From contig NZ_JYDE01000034.1 of NCBI RefSeq assembly GCF_003263515.1, forward strand, positions 1 through 64,000: a stretch of DNA of 64,000 nt, given 5' to 3'. Source of the DNA: Rahnella inusitata (GTDB lineage Bacteria; Pseudomonadota; Gammaproteobacteria; Enterobacterales; Enterobacteriaceae). Below the pieces are notes generated by a model. That model saw only the letters and a list, made by a program, of their open reading frames with translations, was not told where the DNA came from and ran no database searches. The position numbers were made by a program, and so were the translations under genes. Positions within the stretch are counted from its first letter, which is position 1. Every line of letters starts with the position of its first letter. Shown here one piece after another: positions 47,560-56,294 of this stretch.

Positions 47560-48417
47560 ATGCTTGCACAACCTACTATTATCGATATCGACGAAACCAA
47601 CCTGCAACAGGCGCTGGAGCAATCCATGTCTGTGCCGGTGATGTTCTACTTCTGGTCAGAACGCAGCCAGCACTGCCTGCAACTTGGGCCAATTCTCGAC
47701 AGACTGGCCGCCGAATACGCCGGTCAGCTCATTCTGGCGAAGGTCGATTGCGATGTGCAGCAGATGATCGCCCAGCAGTTTGGTCTTCGTTCCATTCCTG
47801 CGGTTTACCTGTTTAAAGACGGGCAGCCGGTGGATGGTTTCCAGGGGCCGCAGCCGGAAGAAGTGATCCGCGAATTGCTGCAAAAAGTGCTGCCGAAAGA
47901 AGAAGAGCTGAAACTGGCTCAGGCGCAGGAACTGTTGCAGGAAGGCAACGTACAGGACGCGCTGCCGCTACTGAAAGACGCGTGGCAGCTGAGCAATCAG
48001 CGCAGCGATATCGGTCTGCTGCTGGCTGAAACACACATTCATCTGAACCGCATCGACGACGCCGAAACCGTGCTGGCGACCATTCCGTTGCAGGATAAAG
48101 ATTCACGTTATCAGGGACTCATCGCTCAGATCGAACTGCTGAAACAAGCGGCGGATACCCCAGAGATTCAACAACTTCAGATGGAACTGTCAGGCGATCC
48201 GGATAACGCCGAGCTGGTGGTTAAACTCAGCCTGCAACTGCATCAGGTCGGGCGTAACGAAGAAGCGCTGGATTTGCTGATGGCGCCCCTGAAGAAAGAT
48301 TTAGGCGCGGCCAACGGTGCTGCGCGTAAAACGCTGATGGATATTATGGCCGCTCTTGGCACCGGCGATGCGCTGGCCGCCAAATATCGCCGCCAGTTAT
48401 ATTCCCTGCTGTACTGA
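47560..48417 (+). CDS. cnoX: Chaperedoxin CnoX (YbbN)
   Basis: This 285-residue cytoplasmic protein has an N-terminal thioredoxin domain (about 1-110) and a C-terminal TPR region (about 115-285). The usual CxxC is SQHC (in [10 protein letters not shown]), as in E. coli YbbN, so it lacks thioredoxin reductase activity. E. coli CnoX holds oxidising proteins under chlorine stress and passes them to GroEL. Length equals E. coli (284). The ATG at 47560 follows GAGAG at the edge of the repeat. Confidence 0.95.
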   Translation: MLAQPTIIDIDETNLQQALEQSMSVPVMFYFWSERSQHCLQLGPILDRLAAEYAGQLILAKVDCDVQQMIAQQFGLRSIPAVYLFKDGQPVDGFQGPQPEEVIRELLQKVLPKEEELKLAQAQELLQEGNVQDALPLLKDAWQLSNQRSDIGLLLAETHIHLNRIDDAETVLATIPLQDKDSRYQGLIAQIELLKQAADTPEIQQLQMELSGDPDNAELVVKLSLQLHQVGRNEEALDLLMAPLKKDLGAANGAARKTLMDIMAALGTGDALAAKYRRQLYSLLY

Positions 48418-48449
48418 TTCCTCAGAAAATAGCGAATTAATACTTCCTG

Positions 48450-48484
48450 CGCACACCGGCTTTCCCCTGCCGGTGTGCGTTTTC
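48450..48484 (+). terminator. Terminator of cnoX
   Basis: CGCACACCGGC pairs perfectly with GCCGGTGTGCG across eight bases, followed by TTTT. Confidence 0.88.
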
Positions 48485-48608
48485 CGTCCCCTTTCCTCTG
48501 CCTTTTTCTCCTCTGAACTATCCTTTATTAATACGATGACTCGCGTAAGTGTGCGACAATTGACCTCGCGTATTACCCGTGGGTAAACGCACAGGGACTT
48601 GTTTTATC

Positions 48609-48632
48609 GGAATATTCCAGCCGGAATATTCA
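48609..48632. promoter_or_regulatory. Perfect 22-bp palindrome before qmcA
   Basis: GAATATTCC-AGCC-GGAATATTC (48610-48631) is a nine-base perfect inverted repeat. Each arm is also nearly self-complementary (GGAATATTCC), giving a direct repeat of CGGAATATTC. It lies 30 bp before the qmcA start. It could be an operator or a leader hairpin. Confidence 0.5.
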
Positions 48633-48660
48633 GGACACAGTTTTACAGGAGTTTCATACT

Positions 48661-49581
48661 ATGTTTGACCTCATTCACATCCCAATCATCATTCTGATCG
48701 TACTGGCATTGCTGGTGGTTTACGCCGGGATCAAGATAGTGCCGCAAGGCTACCAGTGGACCGTCGAGCGCTTCGGCCGTTATACCAAAACCCTGATGCC
48801 GGGGCTGAACCTGGTTGTGCCTTTTGTTGACCGTATCGGTCGAAAAATCAATATGATGGAACAGGTGCTGGATATTCCTTCTCAGGAAATCATTTCCCGC
48901 GATAACGCCAATGTTGCCATTGATGCTGTCTGCTTTATTCAGGTCATCGACCCGGCACGCGCCGCATATGAAGTCAGCAATCTGGAGCAGGCCATCGTCA
49001 ACCTGACCATGACCAACTTCCGTACCGTTCTGGGTTCGATGGAACTCGATGAGATGCTGTCACAACGCGACAATATCAACGCACGTTTGCTGCATATCGT
49101 CGATGAAGCCACTAATCCGTGGGGTGTAAAAATCACCCGTATCGAGATCCGTGACGTGCGTCCACCGGCTGAACTGATCTCAGCAATGAACGCGCAGATG
49201 AAAGCTGAACGTACCAAGCGTGCTGATATTCTTGAAGCGGAAGGCGTGCGTCAGTCGGCTATTCTGCGCGCTGAAGGTGAAAAGCAGTCGCAGATCCTCA
49301 AAGCAGAAGGTGAGCGTCAGTCGGCATTCTTACAAGCTGAAGCGCGTGAACGTGCAGCAGAAGCCGAAGCGCAGGCGACCAAAATGGTGTCTGAAGCCAT
49401 CGCGGCAGGCAGTGTTCATGCCATCAACTACTTCGTGGCACAGAAATACACCGATGCACTGACCAAAATTGGCTCCGCCAATAACAGCAAAGTGATCATG
49501 ATGCCGCTGGATGCCAGCAGCCTGATGGGCTCGATTGGTGGTATCGCTGAATTGCTGAAAGAAACCAAAGGCGGCAAATAA
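48661..49581 (+). CDS. qmcA: SPFH/band-7 membrane protein QmcA
   Basis: This 306-residue protein has an N-terminal membrane helix (residues about 5-25), a band-7/SPFH domain (about 25-185) and a long Ala/Glu-rich coiled coil (about 175-250). The coil carries near-repeats of AEGxxQSxIL (for example [30 protein letters not shown]). Like E. coli QmcA it should form large oligomers at the inner membrane; that protein is linked genetically to FtsH and HtpX quality control. The stop overlaps the ybbJ start by one base (TAATG). AGGAG precedes the ATG. Confidence 0.96.
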   Translation: MFDLIHIPIIILIVLALLVVYAGIKIVPQGYQWTVERFGRYTKTLMPGLNLVVPFVDRIGRKINMMEQVLDIPSQEIISRDNANVAIDAVCFIQVIDPARAAYEVSNLEQAIVNLTMTNFRTVLGSMELDEMLSQRDNINARLLHIVDEATNPWGVKITRIEIRDVRPPAELISAMNAQMKAERTKRADILEAEGVRQSAILRAEGEKQSQILKAEGERQSAFLQAEARERAAEAEAQATKMVSEAIAAGSVHAINYFVAQKYTDALTKIGSANNSKVIMMPLDASSLMGSIGGIAELLKETKGGK

Positions 49582-50042
49582 TGCTGCAAAACCTGATGGC
49601 AACGCCGCATCTGTTCTGGCTGTCGCTCGGCGGCCTGTTACTGGCAGCTGAGCTCGTCGGGGCCAGCGGTTATTTGTTGTGGAGCGGTGTCGCTGCGGCG
49701 CTGGTGGGGTTAGTTACCTGGATCCTGCCGCTGCCGTGGGAATGGCAGGGTGCGGCGTTTGCCGGACTCACCATTATCGCCGCGTGGCTGTGGTGGAAGT
49801 GGCTGAATCAGCGCGTGGATAAAAACAGCGCCAACGCGTCGCTCAATCAGCGCGGCCAGCAGCTGGTGGGCACTTACGCCACCGTGATTGAGCCGCTGAT
49901 GAATCACTTTACGCGGGTAAAAATCGGCGACAGCAGCTGGCGCGCTATCTGCACCTCGCCGTTAAACGTCGGTGACGAAGTCATTATCACCGGTGTGGAA
50001 GGCGCGACGCTGCGGGTGGAACCTCACTCCCGCGAATCCTGA
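49581..50042 (+). CDS. ybbJ: NfeD-like membrane protein YbbJ
   Basis: This 153-residue protein has two or three N-terminal transmembrane helices (about residues 10-75) and a C-terminal OB-fold-like NfeD domain (about 85-150, ending [11 protein letters not shown]). NfeD proteins are regular partners of band-7 proteins, and here the start overlaps the qmcA stop by one base, so the pair is translationally coupled and likely forms a complex. The 3' end overlaps convergent cueR by 19 bp. Confidence 0.93.
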   Translation: MLQNLMATPHLFWLSLGGLLLAAELVGASGYLLWSGVAAALVGLVTWILPLPWEWQGAAFAGLTIIAAWLWWKWLNQRVDKNSANASLNQRGQQLVGTYATVIEPLMNHFTRVKIGDSSWRAICTSPLNVGDEVIITGVEGATLRVEPHSRES

Positions 50043-50440
50043 GGGTGGTGACAACAGCCGCTGAGATTGTCGATGATCGGGCAGTTTGCGCCGTCATCTC
50101 CCGGACAGGACTGCGCCAGCGTCAGCAGACGCTGGCGCATCACTTTTAGCTCTTCAATGTGCCGCGCTATCTCCGCGGCCTTTTCCAGCGTGCGTGCTTT
50201 CACATCTGCACTGTGCCGCTCGGGATTATGGAACAGCGCCACCAGCTCCTGACACTCATCAAGCGTAAACCCGACCTGTCGCGCCTGACGCAGCAGCGTC
50301 AGCTCTTCAATGTGTTTTTGCGCGTAACTGCGATAGCCGTTTTCACTGCGCATCGGCGCAGTCACCAGCCCTTTCTCTTCATAAAAACGAATCGCCTTGC
50401 TGGTCAGCCCGGTTCTTTTCGCCACATCACTGATATTCAT
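50024..50440 (-). CDS. cueR: Copper efflux regulator CueR (MerR family)
   Basis: This 138-residue MerR-type activator responds to Cu+. An N-terminal winged helix ([20 protein letters not shown]) is followed by the dimer helix (about 75-110) and the metal loop with two cysteines, C112-x7-C120, in [11 protein letters not shown], the two-cysteine site of Cu+-responsive members. A C-terminal CCHH follows, as in E. coli. It is divergent from copA, whose promoter carries its operator, and its 3' end overlaps ybbJ by 19 bp. Confidence 0.96.
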   Translation of the reverse strand: MNISDVAKRTGLTSKAIRFYEEKGLVTAPMRSENGYRSYAQKHIEELTLLRQARQVGFTLDECQELVALFHNPERHSADVKARTLEKAAEIARHIEELKVMRQRLLTLAQSCPGDDGANCPIIDNLSGCCHHPQDSRE

Positions 50441-50449
50441 TTTGACTCC

Positions 50450-50480
50450 TTGACCTTCCCCTTGCTGGAAGGTTTATCCT
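50450..50480 (+). promoter_or_regulatory. copA promoter with CueR operator
   Basis: The operator ACCTTCC-N7-GGAAGGT (50453-50473) is a perfect inverted repeat. It sits between a -35 TTGACC (50450-50455) and a -10 TATCCT (50475-50480) separated by 19 bp, the over-long spacer that MerR-family activators correct by twisting DNA. The layout is nearly that of E. coli copA. Confidence 0.92.
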
Positions 50481-50530
50481 CTATAACTAATGAAAGTTCA
50501 CTATCGGGTCAAGACAAAAAGGAAATCATC

Positions 50531-53050
50531 ATGACAACAACCGTTTTATCCCTGCAAGGTTTGTCCTGCGGACATTGTGTCGCTTCGACGCGTAAGGCGC
50601 TTGAAGCCGTTGAAGGCACCACAGCGGTGGAAGTGTCTCTCGACAAAGCTATCGTCAAAGGCGATGCCAGCAGCCAGAGTCTGATTGAGGCTGTGGTGAA
50701 CGTGGGCTATGAGGCACAACTGCTGGAGGATCCATCCCCAAAATCTGAGCCGCTGACCGATAAGGCGACTGTTTTGCCGGAACCCCTGTCAGCGGCTGTG
50801 TCACCCGTTCCGGCAAAAGTTTCTGCCACCGATGACAGCGTGCAACTGCTGCTCAGCGGGATGAGCTGCGCCAGCTGCGTCAGTAAAGTACAGCGGGCGC
50901 TGGAGGGCGTGACCGGCGTCGAACGTGCGCGGGTTAATCTGGCCGAACGTAGCGCACTGGTCAGCGGCGACGCCGATCAGGCTGCGCTGATCGCTGCCGT
51001 TGAACGTGCCGGTTACGGCGCTGAAATTATTATTGATGAAACCAAACGTCGCGAGCGTCAGCAGCAAACCGCGCGCAGCAGCATGATCCGCTTCAGCTGG
51101 CAGGCCGCCGTTGGTCTGGCTGCGGGTATTCCGCTGATGCTCTGGGGTCTGCTCGGTGGCGAAATGATGGTCACTGCACAGAACCAGACCGGCTGGCTGA
51201 TTGTCGGCGTTCTGACGCTGGCTGTCATGGTGGTCGCGGGCAGTCATTTCTATCGCAGCGCGTGGAAAAGCCTGATGCACGGGAGCGCCAACATGGACAC
51301 GCTGGTGTCACTCGGTACCGGGGCGGCATGGGTATTTTCCTTCGCCGTCAGCCTGTGGCCGGACGCCTTCCCCATGCAGGCGCGGCATCTTTATTATGAA
51401 GCCAGCGTGATGATCATCGGCCTGATCAATCTCGGCCACGCGCTGGAACAACGCGGTCGCCAGCGGTCATCACAGGCTCTTGAACGTCTGCTGGATCTCA
51501 CCCCGCCGACCGCACGTGTGGTTACAGATCAGGGCGAAAAATCCATCCCGCTGGCAAATGTTGAGCAAGGTATGACGCTGCGTCTGACTACCGGCGATCG
51601 TGTGCCGGTTGATGGCGAAATCCAGAGCGGCGAAGCCTGGATGGATGAGGCGATGCTGACCGGTGAACCTCTCCCGCTGCAAAAATCGCAGGGCGACAAA
51701 GTGCATGCCGGAACGCTGGTGAAAGACGGCAGTGTGCTGTTTCGCGCGGACGCCATCGGCAGCCAGACGACGCTTTCCCGCATCATCAAACTTGTGCGTG
51801 AAGCGCAAAGCAGCAAGCCGGAGATCGGTAAACTCGCGGACAGAATCTCTGCCGTGTTTGTACCTGCCGTGGTGCTATTCGCGCTGTTCAGCGGTGCCCT
51901 CTGGTACTTCTTCGGCCCACAGCCACAGCTGATGTACACGCTGGTTATTGTCACTACGGTGCTTATCATCGCCTGCCCTTGTGCGCTTGGGCTGGCCACG
52001 CCGATGTCAATTACCGCCGGTGTCGGGCGTGCGGCGGAGTTCGGCGTGCTGGTGCGTGATGCCGATGCGCTGCAAAAGGCCAGTACGCTCTCGACGCTGG
52101 TCTTTGACAAAACCGGGACGCTGACCGAAGGCCAGCCGAAAGTGACGGATATCCATACCTTTGGCGGCATCAGCGAATCCGAGGCGCTACGCTTTGCTGC
52201 CGCGCTGGAACAGGGCTCTCATCATCCGCTGGCGCAGGCCATTGTCGAAAAAGCGCAAGGCCAAACCCTTCCCGAAGTGCAAAACTTCCGCACGCTTGGC
52301 GGACTGGGTTTACGGGGTGACGTCGACGGCACAACGCTGCTGCTGGGGAATCAGGCGCTCATACAGGAAAATGGCGTGGATGCTCAGGCGGCTGATGGTT
52401 TGCTCAATGAGATGACGGAGCAAGGCGCGACACCGGTTCTGCTGGCAGTCGACGGGCAAATTGCGGCGCTGTTTGGCCTGCGCGATCCGCTGCGTGAAGA
52501 CAGCATTGGGGCGTTACAGCGCCTGCATCAGCTCGGCTACCGGCTGGTGATGCTGACCGGTGACAATCCGCGCACCGCGCAGGCGATTGCGACGCAGGCA
52601 GGAATTGATACGGTGATTGCCGGTGTTCGGCCCGACGGAAAGGCTGATGCCATCAAAGCGTTACAGGCCAAAGGTCAGCAGGTGGCGATGATTGGCGACG
52701 GCATTAACGATGCACCCGCGCTGGCGCAGGCGGACGTTGGTATTGCAATGGGCGGTGGCAGCGATGTGGCAATTGAAACCGCTGCCATCACCCTGATGCG
52801 CCCGAGTCTGCACGGCGTCGCCGACGCACTGGCGATGTCGCAGGCCACGCTGCGCAACATGAAACAGAACCTGCTTGGGGCATTTATCTACAACGTGATT
52901 GGCATCCCTATCGCCGCCGGTGTGCTGTATCCGCTGACCGGCACCCTGCTCAGCCCGGTGATTGCCGGTGCGGCGATGGCGCTGTCTTCCATCACCGTGG
53001 TGGCAAACGCCAACCGCCTTTTACGATTCACGCCTAAAAAACAGGCCTAA
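50531..53050 (+). CDS. copA: Cu+-exporting P1B-type ATPase CopA
   Basis: This 839-residue inner-membrane pump exports Cu+ to the periplasm. Two N-terminal metal-binding domains carry CxxC pairs at C13/C16 (GLSCGHC) and C113/C116 (GMSCASC). They are followed by eight membrane helices with the transport motif C482-P-C484 ([13 protein letters not shown]), the phosphorylated D526 in [10 protein letters not shown], the HP motif in GSHHPLAQA, and [13 protein letters not shown]. Length matches E. coli (834). The ATG at 50531 has AAAAGGA upstream; a much longer in-frame extension runs back through cueR and is not real. Confidence 0.97.
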   Translation: MTTTVLSLQGLSCGHCVASTRKALEAVEGTTAVEVSLDKAIVKGDASSQSLIEAVVNVGYEAQLLEDPSPKSEPLTDKATVLPEPLSAAVSPVPAKVSATDDSVQLLLSGMSCASCVSKVQRALEGVTGVERARVNLAERSALVSGDADQAALIAAVERAGYGAEIIIDETKRRERQQQTARSSMIRFSWQAAVGLAAGIPLMLWGLLGGEMMVTAQNQTGWLIVGVLTLAVMVVAGSHFYRSAWKSLMHGSANMDTLVSLGTGAAWVFSFAVSLWPDAFPMQARHLYYEASVMIIGLINLGHALEQRGRQRSSQALERLLDLTPPTARVVTDQGEKSIPLANVEQGMTLRLTTGDRVPVDGEIQSGEAWMDEAMLTGEPLPLQKSQGDKVHAGTLVKDGSVLFRADAIGSQTTLSRIIKLVREAQSSKPEIGKLADRISAVFVPAVVLFALFSGALWYFFGPQPQLMYTLVIVTTVLIIACPCALGLATPMSITAGVGRAAEFGVLVRDADALQKASTLSTLVFDKTGTLTEGQPKVTDIHTFGGISESEALRFAAALEQGSHHPLAQAIVEKAQGQTLPEVQNFRTLGGLGLRGDVDGTTLLLGNQALIQENGVDAQAADGLLNEMTEQGATPVLLAVDGQIAALFGLRDPLREDSIGALQRLHQLGYRLVMLTGDNPRTAQAIATQAGIDTVIAGVRPDGKADAIKALQAKGQQVAMIGDGINDAPALAQADVGIAMGGGSDVAIETAAITLMRPSLHGVADALAMSQATLRNMKQNLLGAFIYNVIGIPIAAGVLYPLTGTLLSPVIAGAAMALSSITVVANANRLLRFTPKKQA

Positions 53051-53090
53051 AAAACAAGACGTTTCCTCTGTTCGCCCAACGTCTGACGCG

Positions 53091-53127
53091 ATAGCATGGT
53101 CTCTCATTTTTCGGGAGACCATGCTAT
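53091..53127 (+). promoter_or_regulatory. Strong hairpin burying the ybaP ribosome-binding site
   Basis: ATAGCATGGTCTC (53091-53103) pairs perfectly with GAGACCATGCTAT (53115-53127), and two further pairs extend it toward a seven-base loop. The GGGAGA ribosome-binding site (53113-53118) lies in the 3' arm, and the ATG of ybaP starts at the very next base. There is no T run, so it is not a normal terminator of copA. It may instead limit translation of ybaP. Confidence 0.7.
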
Positions 53128-53937
53128 ATGGCGCAGTTTTTTAAACAGACATTCCGCTGGCTACGCAGGCTGCTTCCCGTCGAGTATTCTTATCCCGCCA
53201 TTGATATTCAGCTTCCCGGCCACCGCTCCCTGCATCTGGTCGGCAGCATTCATATGGGCACGCAGGATATGCAGCCGCTCCCCGAGCAGCTGTTACGCCG
53301 TATGCAAAAAGCCGATGCGCTGATTGTCGAAGCGGATATCAGTGGATCCGAATCCCCTTTCGAAATGTCCGGTGAGTTCCCGCCGCTGGCCGAACGGCTA
53401 CCCGAAGCACAGTATCTGCACGTCGAAAAATTATGCGAAGAGCTGGGTGTGTCGATGTGGACGCTCAACCCGCTGCCGTCCTGGCAGGTCGCGCTGATGT
53501 TACAGGCGACGCAGGCACAGCGCCTCGGGTTACGTGGCAACTACGGCATTGATTATCAGCTGTTGCAGAATGCCAAACAGCAGAACATGCCGGTCATCGA
53601 ACTGGAAGGGCCGCAGGAACAGTTTGCGCTCTTGCAGCAACTTCCCGACAACGGTCTGGGACTGTTGGAAGACACTCTGACGCACTGGCACACCAATGCC
53701 CGCTTGCTGCAAACCATGATCAGCTGGTGGCTGGATACCAAGCCGGTGACGGCATTAGATCAGTTACCGAATACCTTCAGCAGTGAGCTGTACGACGTGC
53801 TGATGAATCAGCGTAATCTGCGCTGGAAACAACAACTGTCGGATCTCCCGCCGGGAAATTATGTCGTCGCCGTTGGCGCGCTGCATTTGTACGGTGAAGG
53901 GAATTTGCCGGATTTGCTGGCGGATAAGAAGGTCTGA
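53128..53937 (+). CDS. ybaP: TraB/GumN-family protein YbaP
   Basis: This 269-residue protein belongs to the TraB/GumN (TIKI-like) family. Conserved motifs: HLVGSIHMGTQDM near residue 35, ALIVEADIS and the C-terminal VAVGALHLYGEGNLP. Family members are proposed metal-dependent hydrolases/proteases. E. coli YbaP has no defined role and I see no clear signal peptide. It lies downstream of copA, as in E. coli without ybaQ. The ribosome-binding site is inside a strong hairpin. Confidence 0.93.
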   Translation: MAQFFKQTFRWLRRLLPVEYSYPAIDIQLPGHRSLHLVGSIHMGTQDMQPLPEQLLRRMQKADALIVEADISGSESPFEMSGEFPPLAERLPEAQYLHVEKLCEELGVSMWTLNPLPSWQVALMLQATQAQRLGLRGNYGIDYQLLQNAKQQNMPVIELEGPQEQFALLQQLPDNGLGLLEDTLTHWHTNARLLQTMISWWLDTKPVTALDQLPNTFSSELYDVLMNQRNLRWKQQLSDLPPGNYVVAVGALHLYGEGNLPDLLADKKV

Positions 53938-53945
53938 CTAACAGA

Positions 53946-54070
53946 TTACCCAAAATCAATCGGGCTGGATCAAGGCGGCGACGAAGAGAACTCCGGGAGC
54001 TTATAGCAGTCAGTGACCGGGGTGAACGCAGGCAGCCAACGCAGAGGCCGCCCGAAGGATGAAGAGGATG
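53946..54070. repeat. Dispersed enterobacterial repeat, copy 2 (diverged)
   Basis: This copy shares GGGAGCTTA, GTGA-C-GGGGTGAACG, GCAGCCAACGCAGA and the GGATGAAG end with the copy near 47.5 kb, in the same order and orientation, but has many substitutions. It lies between ybaP and the chiX terminator. Confidence 0.6.
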
Positions 54071-54075
54071 CGATC

Positions 54076-54171
54076 AAAAAAATGGCCGGGTTTTAAGGCC
54101 GGCCAGTCAAAGAGGAATTTCATTTTATTTTTATAGCTACAGTGCCAGCCCTTGCGGACGCGGCACCGGCG
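54076..54171 (-). ncRNA. chiX: Small regulatory RNA ChiX (MicM/SroB)
   Basis: On the - strand ATGAAATTCCTCTTTGAC (54123-54106) is identical to the pairing region of E. coli ChiX, which silences the chitoporin gene chiP and other targets with Hfq. It is followed by a terminator hairpin TGGCCGG/CCGGCCA and seven T (54105-54076), also as in ChiX. Upstream lies a first stem-loop, GTGCC/GGCAC with an inner GTCC/GGGC (about 54166-54142), then an A/T-rich linker. The position between ybaP and ybaK is that of E. coli chiX. A promoter TTGCCA-N17-TTACCC (54206-54178) predicts a start near 54171, so about 96 nt. Confidence 0.88.
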
Positions 54172-54177
54172 GGCACA

Positions 54178-54206
54178 GGGTAACAACCCGCGCTGGGTCT
54201 TGGCAA
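54178..54206 (-). promoter_or_regulatory. chiX promoter
   Basis: On the - strand, -35 TTGCCA (54206-54201), a 17-bp spacer and -10 TTACCC (54183-54178). The -10 is weak by consensus, but the position fits the RNA's expected 5' end. Confidence 0.6.
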
Positions 54207-54325
54207 TAACCATTCATTGAACTACTATTTCTCCCTCGCTTAATAATCATACTTTATTGTTTAATTTCATCGAATTGAACTGCCGACGATATTTCGAACA
54301 AAAAAGTAATCAGAGATGAAAGATC

Positions 54326-54805
54326 ATGACCCCAGCGGTACTTCTTCTGGAAAAAAATAAAATCAGCTTCACTCTTCATCCGTATGAACACAGCAGCGAC
54401 GAAACGAATTTTGGCGACGAAGCCGTGAAAAAGCTTGGGCTGGATGCGCGACAGGTCTACAAAACGTTGCTGGTTTCCCTCAACGGCGACGCCAGGAATC
54501 TGGCCGTTGCGGTGACGCCGGTAGCCTCGATGCTGGATCTGAAGAAAGTCGCAAAAGCCCTCGGCGCGAAAAAAGCCGACATGGCAGATCCGGCGATCGC
54601 CCAGCGCGTGACCGGCTATCTGGTTGGCGGTATCAGCCCTCTCGGGCAAAAAAAATTGCTGCCGACGGTGATCGACAGTCCGGCGCAGACGTTTTCCACC
54701 ATTTATGTTTCAGGTGGTAAACGCGGGCTTGATATTGAACTGGCGGCAGGCGATCTTTGCCGCTTACTAAAAGGCCAGTTCGCTGAGATCGCTAAAGTCG
54801 ACTGA
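54326..54805 (+). CDS. ybaK: Cys-tRNA(Pro)/Cys-tRNA(Cys) deacylase YbaK
   Basis: This 159-residue free-standing trans-editing protein of the INS/ProX superfamily hydrolyses Cys-tRNA(Pro) formed by prolyl-tRNA synthetase. The catalytic lysine lies in [10 protein letters not shown] and the GxxxP loop in [17 protein letters not shown]. Length equals E. coli YbaK. It is followed 41 bp later by fsr on the same strand. In E. coli ushA lies between ybaK and fsr; it is missing here. Confidence 0.95.
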   Translation: MTPAVLLLEKNKISFTLHPYEHSSDETNFGDEAVKKLGLDARQVYKTLLVSLNGDARNLAVAVTPVASMLDLKKVAKALGAKKADMADPAIAQRVTGYLVGGISPLGQKKLLPTVIDSPAQTFSTIYVSGGKRGLDIELAAGDLCRLLKGQFAEIAKVD

Positions 54806-54846
54806 CAGCCCTGCCCCGATAATTTTAAGATGAAGGTTCACCTGCC

Positions 54847-56064
54847 ATGACCGATAACACGGCAACGCCGGGAAGCCCGCAGAAAGACGCAGTCAAAAAG
54901 ACTGCGTTTTCTATTCTGGCGGCGATCAGCGTTTCTCATCTGCTTAATGACATGATCCAGTCGCTGATCCTGGCGATTTATCCGTTGCTGCAAAATGAAT
55001 TTGCGCTCAGTTTCACCCAGATAGGGATGATCACGCTGACGTACCAGATCACCGCGTCGCTCCTGCAACCTTTGATCGGTTATTACACCGACAAGCACCC
55101 GCAACCCTATTCGCTGCCAATCGGTATGGGCTTTACGCTCTCCGGCCTGCTACTGCTGGCGGCGGCACAGAGTTTCCCGGTCGTGCTGCTGGCGGCGGCG
55201 CTGGTAGGCACCGGTTCTTCGGTGTTTCACCCGGAATCGTCCCGCGTGGCGCGTATGGCCTCCGGCGGTCGCCACGGGCTGGCGCAATCGCTGTTTCAGG
55301 TGGGCGGTAACTTCGGCAGCTCACTCGGCCCGTTGCTCGCTGCGCTGATCATCGCGCCTTACGGCAAAGGCAACGTTGCGTGGTTTTCACTGGCGGCGTT
55401 GCTCGGCATTGTCGTGCTGTTGCAAATCAGCAAATGGTATCGCCAGCAAAATCAGATCGCCAAAAAACGCGGCCCGGTGAAAAATACGGTAACCGTACTC
55501 CCGCGCCGGACGGTGGCGATGTCGCTGGGTATTTTACTGGTGCTGGTGTTCTCGAAGTATTTCTATCTGACCAGTATCAGCAGCTATTACACCTTTTATC
55601 TGATCCACAAATTTGGCGTCTCGGTGCAAAGTGCACAGATCCACCTGTTTGTTTTCCTGTTTGCGGTCGCGGCAGGGACAATTATCGGCGGGCCGGTGGG
55701 TGATAAGATTGGGCGCAAATACGTCATTTGGGCGTCAATTCTCGGTGTCGCGCCATTTACGTTACTTTTGCCACACGCGAATCTTATGTGGACCAGCGTG
55801 CTGAGCGTGATTATCGGCGTAATTCTGGCCTCGGCCTTTTCAGCCATTCTGGTGTTTGCCCAGGAGCTGATGCCGGGGAAAGTCGGTATGGTATCCGGCC
55901 TGTTCTTCGGTCTGGCTTTTGGCATGGGCGGGCTGGGCGCTGCTGTGCTTGGCTATGTGGCGGATATCACCAGCATCGAGCTGGTGTATCAGATTTGTGC
56001 CTTCCTCCCGTTGCTCGGGATATTTACCGCCTTCCTGCCTAATTTAGAACGCAAAGACGCCTAA
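54847..56064 (+). CDS. fsr: MFS transporter Fsr (fosmidomycin resistance)
   Basis: This 405-residue major facilitator has 12 transmembrane helices. The first half begins ILAAISVSHLLNDMIQSLIL, with the conserved DKHPQPYSLPIGM loop between helices 2 and 3, and the second half has GGPVGDKIGRKYVIW as the matching loop. It is close to E. coli Fsr, whose over-expression gives fosmidomycin resistance; the natural substrate is unknown. It shares the direction of ybaK and is followed by an inverted repeat. Confidence 0.94.
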   Translation: MTDNTATPGSPQKDAVKKTAFSILAAISVSHLLNDMIQSLILAIYPLLQNEFALSFTQIGMITLTYQITASLLQPLIGYYTDKHPQPYSLPIGMGFTLSGLLLLAAAQSFPVVLLAAALVGTGSSVFHPESSRVARMASGGRHGLAQSLFQVGGNFGSSLGPLLAALIIAPYGKGNVAWFSLAALLGIVVLLQISKWYRQQNQIAKKRGPVKNTVTVLPRRTVAMSLGILLVLVFSKYFYLTSISSYYTFYLIHKFGVSVQSAQIHLFVFLFAVAAGTIIGGPVGDKIGRKYVIWASILGVAPFTLLLPHANLMWTSVLSVIIGVILASAFSAILVFAQELMPGKVGMVSGLFFGLAFGMGGLGAAVLGYVADITSIELVYQICAFLPLLGIFTAFLPNLERKDA

Positions 56065-56076
56065 TCTCCCGCCTTC

Positions 56077-56105
56077 TGCTGCCGATACTCAGAATATCGG
56101 CAGCA
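56077..56105 (+). terminator. Inverted repeat after fsr
   Basis: TGCTGCCGATA pairs perfectly with TATCGGCAGCA around CTCAGAA. There is no strong T run, so it is a probable but not certain terminator. Confidence 0.6.
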
Positions 56106-56294
56106 TCCAATCCCCTCTCTACTTGAGTTCTGCCCGATAAAACCCATTTAAATCATCTGTTCAGATTTTTTTTGTTCTCTGCGGGGGATTTACTGCAAAA
56201 AAGGCCAAAATTCCTCAACGTGGAAATGATTTTTACCATAAACTTAGAAACAATCTGCAACATATCGCCCTGAGCATAACCAGAAGGAGTCTGA

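Noticed and set aside
50159..50530. N-terminal extension of copA running back through cueR
   Set aside because: It crosses the CueR promoter, and similarity to CopA begins only at the ATG at 50531, which has a good ribosome-binding site.
54010..54213. Frame of 67 codons on the - strand between ybaP and ybaK
   Set aside because: It overlaps the ChiX RNA and its terminator and runs into the repeat; the ribosome-binding site is poorly placed and the sequence is not recognised.
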